A stretch of 64,000 bases of DNA, taken from the NCBI RefSeq assembly GCF_006517175.1, contig NZ_CP041186.1:3561074-3625073 (forward strand), given 5' to 3'. Positions within the stretch are counted from its first letter, which is position 1, and every line of letters starts with the position of its first letter. Positions 48,325 to 55,869 of this stretch are shown in pieces. The notes beneath the pieces are model-generated. The model was not told the DNA's origin. It ran no database searches and was given only the letters and a program-made list of their open reading frames with translations. Position numbers and translations under genes: made by a program. This stretch comes from Persicimonas caeni. Lineage in GTDB: Bacteria > Myxococcota_A > Bradymonadia > Bradymonadales > Bradymonadaceae.

Positions 48325-49293
48325 TTGTCTCCGACTTCCCAAGCGTCGCGACCTGCCATTGTTCTTTTCATTTTCGATCGCCCTGAGACCACCCAGCGAG
48401 TGCTGCGTGCGATCAAGAAAGTCACACCGTCTCGTCTCTATGTCATCGGTGATGGCCCTCGCACTTCGCTTCCTGGGGAGCATGCCCGCGTCGAGCGCAC
48501 CAGACAGTTGGTCGGTGACATCGATTGGAACTGCGAGGTGAAAACCAACTTCGCCGAAGAGAACCTCGGTTGGCGCCGCCGGGCTTCCACCGGCATCGAT
48601 TGGGCATTCGAGCACGAAGAAGAGTTGATCATTCTCGAGGATGACTGCGTCCCCGACCCGACCTTCTTTCGCTTCTGCGCCGAACTTCTCGACCGCTACC
48701 GCCACGATTCGCGGGTCATGGCCATCTCTGGCGACAATTTCCAATTCGGCCGCCACTCGACCCGTTTTAGCTACTACTTCTCCCACTTCAGTCACTGCTG
48801 GGGCTGGGCGACCTGGCGACGCGCTTGGAAGTTGTACGATCGCGATATGTCGCTTTGGCCCGAGGTACGCGATGACAATTGGCTCGACCAATACTTCGAA
48901 ACCGCGGCCGCCTGCCACTACTGGAGCGAGATCTTCGAGCGAGTCTACCGCGGCGACATTGATTCATGGGCCTATATCTGGCAATTCACCATGTTTGTCC
49001 AACGCGGCCTCTGTATTTTGCCCGCGCATAATCTGGTCACAAATATTGGGTTTGGTTCGAGCGCGACTCACACAAAAGCCGCCGACAGCGTGCTTGCCAA
49101 CCTCGAGACGAAGCCAATGCATTTCCCGTTGTGTCACCCCGACTTTGTGATTCGTCACTCACAAGCCGATCAGTTTAGCCAACGGCACCACTTCGATCCT
49201 ATTGTCGGTGTCCGGAGTTTGCTTCGGCGCGCGGCTCGATACACCAAATATAAAACTCGGCACATCATCGATGATCTAGTCCGTGAGAACTGA
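48325..49293 (+). CDS. GT-A-like glycosyltransferase (HlpA-like)
   Basis: This 322-aa protein starts with AIVLFIFDRPETTQRVLRAI. It has a GT-A nucleotide-binding arrangement: LYVIGDGPRT, then EEELIILEDDCVPDPTFFRF, where EDDC serves as the DxD-like metal site. The CWGWATWRRAWKLYD segment is conserved in proteins often annotated as hemolytic protein HlpA-like. In this context glycosyl transfer is far more plausible than hemolysis. The TTG start is not strongly supported. The gene overlaps the next one by 11 bp. Confidence 0.7.
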   Translation: MSPTSQASRPAIVLFIFDRPETTQRVLRAIKKVTPSRLYVIGDGPRTSLPGEHARVERTRQLVGDIDWNCEVKTNFAEENLGWRRRASTGIDWAFEHEEELIILEDDCVPDPTFFRFCAELLDRYRHDSRVMAISGDNFQFGRHSTRFSYYFSHFSHCWGWATWRRAWKLYDRDMSLWPEVRDDNWLDQYFETAAACHYWSEIFERVYRGDIDSWAYIWQFTMFVQRGLCILPAHNLVTNIGFGSSATHTKAADSVLANLETKPMHFPLCHPDFVIRHSQADQFSQRHHFDPIVGVRSLLRRAARYTKYKTRHIIDDLVREN

Positions 49294-51271
49294 TGTGGCT
49301 TTCTTGGTCGACATCGCCCACAGAATCCTTCGGTCACCTGCGCCCAAGGTAGTCTCTTTCGACGTCTTCGACACCCTGCTTAGGCGGCAGGCGAGCACAT
49401 CGACGGTCGATCGGCTCACCGTCCGGCAACTACATGCCTCGTTGGAGCGAGTCGCCGAGGTCCCACTCGACCTCGAAGCACTGCTCGACCACCGACGGGC
49501 GTTCGCACGCCGACACGAAGCCATCGCACGTAAGACCGGGGTCGAATGGAGCGTCGAGGACTGGCTCGACGAGCTCGCCGTCGAGTGGGCCCTTGATCGC
49601 GAGACGGTCCAAGCCTTGGGTTTGGAAGCCCAATCGTATTGGGAAAAGTGTCTCACCGCCGCGATGCCCGGCGCGAGCACAGCGATCGAGTTGCTCGAGG
49701 AGCACGACATTTCCGTCGTCGCGATCAGTGACACCTACCTTCCCAAATGCCTTCTCGACGAACTGCTCCATCACCATGACTTGCCGATTGACCGGGTATT
49801 CAGCTCCGCGTCTATCGGCCTCTCCAAACGTCACGGGCAACTCTTTGAGTACGTCGTTCGTGACATCGGCATCAGCCCACACCAACTGGTACATGTCGGG
49901 GATAATCTTAAAAGCGATGTGATTCGCGCGGCCGGTAGCGCCTGCCGTTATATCTGGGTTCCTCGAACCACACTGGCACCTGGCCCTCCGCCGTACGTGC
50001 CTCCTCTGGCCACTGTGGATCGGGGACTATCCGCACACGAAGTTGCAGAATTAGTCGTCATCCCCGAAGCCGAAAAAGAGACTGACGCCCTCTACCGGTT
50101 CGGAAAGAGATATATCGCGCCGGTGCTCTGCTTGTTTAGCTATTGGCAATGGCGTCACTATCGGCGCCACGGGATATCACACAGCTTCTATCTCGCCCGG
50201 GAGGGACGTCTTCTGTTGGACGTCTACGAAAAACTAGCGGATGTGCTCCCTGATTCACCGCAGCGTCACTATGCCCATTTATCGCGCCGAGCAGTCAGCG
50301 GCGCACTTCTCTTGGACTTATGCCGTCATGACGCCGGGTTTCCCGGGAAAATCGGACGAAATTCTGCCCGGCAACTTCTCGAGCAGTACCCGTTAGACGA
50401 CTCGTTGTGCGCCAAGATCCTCGCCAAGGCCGGCATCGCCCCCCACACTCCTCTTTCACAAGCAACCCGTGCGGAAATCTCCGCTGCTTGCTCGAGCCTT
50501 CGAGCTGACATGGACGGCATCTGCGCAGAGCACCGTCAACTGCTTGCCGGCTATCTGCGCGACTTCGTCGGCGACTCACCGCTCGAAACCATCGCACTCG
50601 TCGACTCTGGTTGGGCTGGCACCACACAACGTGCGATCAACCAGAGCCTCGACGGTACCACTATTGTCGGCCTCTACCTCGGCGTCTCCGCCCAAGGCCC
50701 CGCCTCGACTCCCCAAAACCTCAAGTTTGGCTTGTTGCGAGATGATCATCGCACGCGACCCTCCACAGTACCGCTCTTCAAGTCAGCGGGCGTGATTCGA
50801 GCCTGGGAACTTATCTTGTCGAACCCTGCAGAGCCGACAACTATCGGCCTGCGGCAGGCCGATTCGGGGCGCATCGAACCCCTTCTTGGAGAGAGGGTCC
50901 CGCTTTCGCCTTCCTTGCGCTCCTCGAGGGCAAGCCTGACCTGCGGTGTGCTCGATGGAGTCGAAGCACTGAAGCCATCGGTAGAGATTCTCGTAGAACT
51001 CAGCGATTGTCTCGACGAGAAGTCCGTTGTCATCGCCGCGCGTCTGCTCGCCCGACGCGCCCTGTGCTTTCCTCCGCGAGAGGCCGCCGAGAAGTTGCTC
51101 GACTTTCGCTTCCACGAGGGCGCGGTGACGTCAACGTGGTCGTCTCTCGACCTCGGCGGACTCCCTCAGGGGGTCGCCTGGCTCCCAGGCATCCTCGCCA
51201 AGTACCGCCTCAGCGCTCTACAAGGACCTCTCGATACAGCTGCGTTTATCGCCGACCGGCTGTTCCGCTGA
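49283..51271 (+). CDS. Large HAD-superfamily protein of polysaccharide loci
   Basis: This 662-aa protein has HAD motif I VVSFDVFDTLLRR (Asp27, Asp30), motif II/III region VVAISDTYLPK and motif IV HVGDNLKSDVIRAAG, all within residues 1-220. The next 440 residues form a second region of unknown fold with YLAREGRLLLDVYE, HLSRRAVSG and LVDSGWAGTTQRAINQ. Such long HAD proteins recur in capsule and O-antigen clusters (COG5610-like, from memory), but their substrate is unknown. Start GTG at 49283, inside the previous gene. The stop overlaps the convergent GT2 gene by 26 bp. Confidence 0.72.
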   Translation: MRTDVAFLVDIAHRILRSPAPKVVSFDVFDTLLRRQASTSTVDRLTVRQLHASLERVAEVPLDLEALLDHRRAFARRHEAIARKTGVEWSVEDWLDELAVEWALDRETVQALGLEAQSYWEKCLTAAMPGASTAIELLEEHDISVVAISDTYLPKCLLDELLHHHDLPIDRVFSSASIGLSKRHGQLFEYVVRDIGISPHQLVHVGDNLKSDVIRAAGSACRYIWVPRTTLAPGPPPYVPPLATVDRGLSAHEVAELVVIPEAEKETDALYRFGKRYIAPVLCLFSYWQWRHYRRHGISHSFYLAREGRLLLDVYEKLADVLPDSPQRHYAHLSRRAVSGALLLDLCRHDAGFPGKIGRNSARQLLEQYPLDDSLCAKILAKAGIAPHTPLSQATRAEISAACSSLRADMDGICAEHRQLLAGYLRDFVGDSPLETIALVDSGWAGTTQRAINQSLDGTTIVGLYLGVSAQGPASTPQNLKFGLLRDDHRTRPSTVPLFKSAGVIRAWELILSNPAEPTTIGLRQADSGRIEPLLGERVPLSPSLRSSRASLTCGVLDGVEALKPSVEILVELSDCLDEKSVVIAARLLARRALCFPPREAAEKLLDFRFHEGAVTSTWSSLDLGGLPQGVAWLPGILAKYRLSALQGPLDTAAFIADRLFR

Positions 51272-52304
51272 CTTCATCTGCTGCGGTAGTGTGTTCGGAT
51301 TTCATCGGGACGAATCCACCACGAAACTTCTTGTCCAACCAACTCTTCGCCGCGAGACCTGTCTCCCGCGGCCGAGTGCTCAATAGCTGGACGAGGTCGC
51401 CCAATGCCTCGGCTCGTCTGCCAAAGGTGCGAAGTCGCTTGAAGCACCAGCCTAAACGAAGCTCCATCGCGCGGAGAGCAAACGCGCGGCGCAAAGCCGT
51501 GTCGAGTGATTCGTCCATGCTCCAAGTCTCGAACAAGCGCCAACCGGTCTGCATGACTCGCTCTGGTGCATCCTCGCCGCTGGTACGAGAGGACGCATGA
51601 CGCCGAAACACGTAGGCGGGCTCGTCCAGCACAACTGCGTCGATTTTGTTGCGCAGCAGACGCATCTCGAAGTCGATGTCGGCCGCTGTCGGATAGGTGG
51701 ATTGGTCGAAATCTCCGACCGAACGCAGCAGATCTGTGCGAAAGACCGCCGAGTTGATGTTGAAGAAATAACCCTGCGCGCAGGCCCACAGGTCAACGGC
51801 ACGGTAGGGCTCATAGCGCCACGTCTCCTCGACGACACCCGCGGCGTCGATGAACAACGTGGAGCCGAGGACGAGGTCGATATTGTCGTGTGCTTCCAGA
51901 AGCTCGACTGCGCGTCTGGTAAAGTTCGGGCAGAGCAGGTCATCGGCATTGAGCCACTGGACATATCGCCCATGAGCATGCCGAAGTGTCCAGTTGAGCG
52001 CACTGTAGAGACCATCGTCTGGCTGAGACACACCTCGCACGTATTCGGCGCCCGAAAGGAGTCCCACTGAGCCGTCTGTGCTGGCACCATCGGCGACCAC
52101 ATGTTCGAAGGCGAACTCCTCACCGAGTGCCTCGGTCGATTCGATGGCCTCCGCCAAGTACGGCATGGCGTTGTATGTCGGGGTGACGATCGACAAGACC
52201 GGCTCTCGAGGAACCCGTTGGCCATGAAAGCAACGCTCGGGCCGGTCGTCTTTGTCCCGGCATGCTTTGACATGTTCCCCCGTGATGATGGTCTGCTCTT
52301 CCAT
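51246..52304 (-). CDS. GT2 family glycosyltransferase
   Basis: This 352-aa GT-A enzyme has PVLSIVTPTYNAMPYLAEAIES, VVADGASTDGSV, QWLNADDLLCPNF (DxD-like) and YPTAADIDFEMRLLRN. These are typical of family 2 enzymes, in the WcaA-like branch with an ADGxSxDGT loop. It ends inside the convergent HAD gene. A short minus-strand coding remnant stops only five bases upstream of its ATG. Confidence 0.85.
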   Translation of the reverse strand: MEEQTIITGEHVKACRDKDDRPERCFHGQRVPREPVLSIVTPTYNAMPYLAEAIESTEALGEEFAFEHVVADGASTDGSVGLLSGAEYVRGVSQPDDGLYSALNWTLRHAHGRYVQWLNADDLLCPNFTRRAVELLEAHDNIDLVLGSTLFIDAAGVVEETWRYEPYRAVDLWACAQGYFFNINSAVFRTDLLRSVGDFDQSTYPTAADIDFEMRLLRNKIDAVVLDEPAYVFRRHASSRTSGEDAPERVMQTGWRLFETWSMDESLDTALRRAFALRAMELRLGWCFKRLRTFGRRAEALGDLVQLLSTRPRETGLAAKSWLDKKFRGGFVPMKSEHTTAADEVSGTAGRR

Positions 52305-52309
52305 GGCAG

Positions 52310-52474
52310 TTACTCGTGCCAGTCTCGTCCGATGTGGCTGATCTCGTCACCAGAGAATAGGTCCCGCCATCCTAGCGCGAACCCGAGCGCGCCGTACAGC
52401 AAGCCGAACGCCGAGAGCCCGCCCCCAGGCGGCTTCTGGACGGATGGCAAGCTGGAGAATAAAAGGCGGCTGGC
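52310..52474 (-). pseudogene. Possible 3' remnant of an upstream gene, 54 codons
   Basis: A minus-strand open stretch bounded by TAA at 52475-52477 and ending with TAA at 52310-52312 reads like a genuine protein C-terminus. It has a Gly/Leu-rich hydrophobic helix (LSAFGLLYGALGFALGW) followed by a charged tail (RDLFSGDEISHIGRDWHE). It has no start codon with ribosome site, and its stop is placed in operon-like fashion just before the next ATG. It may be the tail of a deleted membrane-associated gene; a chance open frame cannot be excluded. Confidence 0.35.
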
Positions 52475-52523
52475 TTATGCTCACAACCGGCGACAGACGT
52501 TCCCCGAGTAACTGAGAAATAAG

Positions 52524-53513
52524 ATGCCCAAGCCTATTTTCATCCTCGGAATCACACCCCGGAGCGGCACCGCATTTTTGGGCCGGCTGCTGTCACAACA
52601 TCCGTCATGCACAAGCAACCACGGTATTCCCGAACCCTATTTCGTATACGGTGCCGACCATCTGGTTTCCTTTGTCGAACTCCTCAGTGAATTGTGGGGG
52701 CGCCACGCGTCTGACGAAAAGCGAGCTGATTTGCTCCGCTCACTCGGCGATGGGTTGGTCCAATTTCTCCAGCGACGTTGCGGTGCCCCCGACAAGCGAG
52801 TGATCGTCAAAACACCGACGGTTCACAATGTGGAGCTGTTCTTCGAACTCTTCCCCGACGCCCAGCTGGTCATATTGGTACGCGATGGGCGTGCGGTCAC
52901 CGAGTCGTCGGTAAAGTCATTCCAGATACGCTACGAAAAGGCCATTCGTCGTTGGCGTCGTGCCGCAGATACTATTTTGGAGTTTGTCGAAGAGAGCGAT
53001 GTCAATGACAACCAGTGGATCGTGGTGAGGTATGAAGATCTCGTGGGCGACCTCGAGCGCGAGTGTCACCGGATCTTCGATTTTCTCGATCTCGATCCGC
53101 AGGTGTATGATTTCGAAGCCGCGCAGCGCTCGCCCGTAATGGGCTCATCTGAGGCACGGGGTGGCGCCGATCAAGTCCACTGGAAGCCGGTCGAGAAATC
53201 TGCCGACTTCGATCCCCTCCAACGCTTCGCCCACTGGAGTCCACACCGTCACAGGCGATTCAACTGGATCGCAGGCAAACAACTCGAGGCATTTGGGTAC
53301 GAGCGCAAACAACCCGAGACTGAAGAGGTTTGGAGGCTGGCCAATCGATTCCTCGACCTGCTCTGGGCGCCGCAAAATGTCGCGGCCAAGCTCTATCACC
53401 GCCGCCGTCGACTACTCCAACAGGCGCGGGAAGTCTGCAGCAAGGGTAAGCCCTGTTTCCAGCGGCTTCGCGAGCTACTCTGGGAAGTCAGCCACGTCGA
53501 CGCCCTCCATTGA
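52524..53513 (+). CDS. Sulfotransferase family protein (6 of 6)
   Basis: This 329-aa protein has the N-terminal PAPS loop IFILGITPRSGTAFLGRLL (5-23) and 3'-loop LVILVRDGRAVTESSVKSF, followed by WIVVRYEDLVGDLERE. The spacing is that of Sulfotransfer_3-type carbohydrate sulfotransferases. GAGAAATAAG precedes the ATG. It lies between two GT2 genes on the opposite strand. Confidence 0.87.
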   Translation: MPKPIFILGITPRSGTAFLGRLLSQHPSCTSNHGIPEPYFVYGADHLVSFVELLSELWGRHASDEKRADLLRSLGDGLVQFLQRRCGAPDKRVIVKTPTVHNVELFFELFPDAQLVILVRDGRAVTESSVKSFQIRYEKAIRRWRRAADTILEFVEESDVNDNQWIVVRYEDLVGDLERECHRIFDFLDLDPQVYDFEAAQRSPVMGSSEARGGADQVHWKPVEKSADFDPLQRFAHWSPHRHRRFNWIAGKQLEAFGYERKQPETEEVWRLANRFLDLLWAPQNVAAKLYHRRRRLLQQAREVCSKGKPCFQRLRELLWEVSHVDALH

Positions 53514-53529
53514 ACCTGACCCGGCTCGG

Positions 53530-54459
53530 TCAGTTAGAGCGTTGGAGTATCCAACGTGCTCGATTCCACCACTCAGCGCTGCGGTCGATGAGCGGAGAAC
53601 TGGCTCGCATCCAATTCTTCAATCCCAAGTACAGATGTCCACGACAGGCGCGTGTCAGCATCTGGCGCTTGTTCATGCCCGGAAAGAACGGGCGTAATTC
53701 CTCGAAGTACTCGTCGATTAGCATCGCCAAATTGGCCGTGATACTGCCCAACTGCGCCAACACCGACGAGTAATCACGGGTGCCGGCGCCAGCGCCCTTC
53801 TTCTTAGCCAAGTGGAACACCGTGGCCGCGGGTGTCACGTACAGCGGATACCCGCTCTTTCTGAGCCTGAGTTGCAGTTCGGCATCCTCGCGCATGAAAG
53901 ATGGGCCACCGTAGTGGGTGCTAAATAAGTGCTCCTTCACCAAATCGGTGGGAGCCAAAAACAAACAGTGTGCAAACGGAACCTCGACCGGCTCACGCAC
54001 ACTGGCCGTGGTCACCGAAATAATCCGGCGGTTGTAGAGTGCCTCGTGCGTTCCCTCTACACGACGGCGCGCTTGCTCGAACGTCTCATTGGATTGCTGT
54101 TGGATCAGTCGGCCACAGATCACTTCCACGCCGAGGCGCTCTCGTTCGGCCAACAGCCCTCCGATATGCCCATCGTCGAGCACCGCGTCATCTTCACCGA
54201 AGAAGACAAAAGGTGCGGTCGCCTCGTTGATTCCGGCATTTCGTGCCGCAGCAGCTCCCAAAGAACGAGGCAAACGCAAGATTCGGACCCGCTCATCGTC
54301 GCGCCACCGCCCCTTGAGCGCCGACTCGACAGAACGAGAGGATCCATCGTCGACTATAAGGATCTCGCGGACCTTCGGCTGGCCCACATAAGATGCCAAT
54401 ACCTGGTTTAACAGTTTCGGCCGATTTCGGGACGGAATGACAACACTTACCTCAGACAT
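53530..54459 (-). CDS. GT2 family glycosyltransferase
   Basis: This 309-aa GT-A protein has VSVVIPSRNRPKLLNQVLASY, ILIVDDGSS, a PRSLGAAAARNAGI segment, and FVFFGEDDAVLDDG as the metal-binding DxD region. A later FMREDAELQLRLRKSGYPLYV is also characteristic. It is convergent with the sulfotransferase gene (16-bp gap). Donor sugar unknown. Confidence 0.85.
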   Translation of the reverse strand: MSEVSVVIPSRNRPKLLNQVLASYVGQPKVREILIVDDGSSRSVESALKGRWRDDERVRILRLPRSLGAAAARNAGINEATAPFVFFGEDDAVLDDGHIGGLLAERERLGVEVICGRLIQQQSNETFEQARRRVEGTHEALYNRRIISVTTASVREPVEVPFAHCLFLAPTDLVKEHLFSTHYGGPSFMREDAELQLRLRKSGYPLYVTPAATVFHLAKKKGAGAGTRDYSSVLAQLGSITANLAMLIDEYFEELRPFFPGMNKRQMLTRACRGHLYLGLKNWMRASSPLIDRSAEWWNRARWILQRSN

Positions 54460-54573
54460 ATCCTGATCCGCATGACCACCATTGCCTTGATAAACAACGA
54501 CCTAGCTATCTCTCACCCTTCGTACATCATGGCATGATGTCGCAAATTCCACCGAGCGCACAATCAAGAGAGG

Positions 54574-55659
54574 TCAGGACATCGTACGCGCCACCAAGTC
54601 TACCGCAATCTGCTCCCCCCCCACCGGCAAACTCACCACCTCCCCACAAACCATCTCTGTCACCCCCAACCCCTCCGGCACACACCGCACACCCTCATAC
54701 GCAGCCTGCGCCTGCAACCCCTTGCGATAATACACCCCAAACCCCACCCCCGCATCCTTCAACCGCCCACACACCGCCTCGCGGTCGTCCACCCGCACCG
54801 TATACTGGTTATACGTGTGCCAACACCCCTCCGCCTCCACCGGCGTCACAACCCCCTCGACCCCCGCCAACGCCTCATCGTACGCGCGCGCATTCTGCCG
54901 CCGCACCCCAATCCACTCGTTCAGATGCTCTAATTTCACGTCCAGCACCGCCGCCTGAATCGCATCCAACCGGAAGTTCCCGCCGGCCATCACCTGGTCG
55001 TACTTCTCGGCACACCCATGCGAGCAGACCACTCGAATCCGCTCCGCCAAGGCATCATCGTCACACGTGATCATTCCGCCATCACCCACGCCACCGAGGT
55101 TCTTCGTCGGAAAAAAGCTAAAACAGCCCACGTCGCCCATCGATCCTGCCTGCTGCCCCCGGTACTTCGCGCCCATCGCCTGGGCGCAGTCTTCGACCAC
55201 GAACAAGTCATGAGCACGCGCCACGTCCATGATTGCGTCCATGTCGCAGCACTGCCCGAACAGGTGTACCGGCAAGATCGCGCGCGTTCGATCAGTCACC
55301 GCCTCGGTGACCAACCCGGCATCGAGGTTGAACGTCGCCGGGTCGATATCCACGAACACGGGTTCGGCGCCCACCCGCAAAATGCACTCGGCCGAGGCGC
55401 AGAACGTGAAAGGCGTGGTGATGACTTCGTCGCCTGGGCCGACGCCCAGGGCCATGAGGCTCGCCAAGAGCGCATCCGTTCCGGATGAGACGCCGATGGC
55501 GTGCTTGACCCCGACATACTCCGCGACCTTCTCCTCGAAGCGCCTTACAAAAGGCCCGCGGATGAACTGGCCCGAGTCGAGGACTTCGGCGATGGCGCGG
55601 TCGATCTCGGCACGAATGGGTTGGTGTTGGGCGTGGAGGTCGATGAAGGGGATCGTCAT
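54574..55659 (-). CDS. wbpE: DegT/DnrJ/EryC1/StrS aminotransferase (WbpE-like)
   Basis: This 361-aa PLP enzyme starts MTIPFIDLHAQHQPIRAEI and has GVSSGTDALLASLMALGVGPGDEVI and VVEDCAQAMGAKY. The PLP lysine is Lys186 in CFSFFPTKNLGG. It resembles WbpE, which aminates a UDP-3-keto-HexNAcA, and a WbpD-like acetyltransferase lies at the right edge of the window. The last 130 codons are markedly depleted of C on the coding strand, unlike the rest of the gene. ATG at 55659 chosen; the upstream open frame runs through a repeat element. Confidence 0.85.
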   Translation of the reverse strand: MTIPFIDLHAQHQPIRAEIDRAIAEVLDSGQFIRGPFVRRFEEKVAEYVGVKHAIGVSSGTDALLASLMALGVGPGDEVITTPFTFCASAECILRVGAEPVFVDIDPATFNLDAGLVTEAVTDRTRAILPVHLFGQCCDMDAIMDVARAHDLFVVEDCAQAMGAKYRGQQAGSMGDVGCFSFFPTKNLGGVGDGGMITCDDDALAERIRVVCSHGCAEKYDQVMAGGNFRLDAIQAAVLDVKLEHLNEWIGVRRQNARAYDEALAGVEGVVTPVEAEGCWHTYNQYTVRVDDREAVCGRLKDAGVGFGVYYRKGLQAQAAYEGVRCVPEGLGVTEMVCGEVVSLPVGGEQIAVDLVARTMS

Positions 55660-55687
55660 GGCTTTGTAATGTTTGGGTTGTTGTGGT

Positions 55688-55840
55688 CCCCCATCCGAGT
55701 CGCGCTGTACGGCGCGCGACTCACCTTCCCCCAGGGGAAGGGATTTCCTTGCATAAACCAAACACGTAGCTTCTCGCAGGGGAATCCCTTCCCCACGGGG
55801 AAGGTGCCGAGCGTGCGGTTTAGCGCGAGGCGGATGGGGG
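55688..55840. repeat. Intergenic palindromic element, copy C (complete)
   Basis: This 153-bp element has the plan of copy B. Outer repeats are CCCCCATCCG (55688-55697) and CGGATGGGGG (55831-55840). Inner hairpins CCTTCCCC/GGGGAAGG lie at 55724-55741 and 55787-55804, and AAGGTGCCGAGCG follows the second hairpin as in B. It lies at the junction between the aminotransferase gene and the helicase gene of the island. Confidence 0.85.
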
Positions 55841-55869
55841 GCGCCATCAAGCTACGCCTCACAAGATCG

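Noticed and set aside
48325-49293. Hemolysin function for the HlpA-like gene
   Set aside because: The sequence has a GT-A-like nucleotide and metal-binding pattern and the context is purely glycan synthesis.
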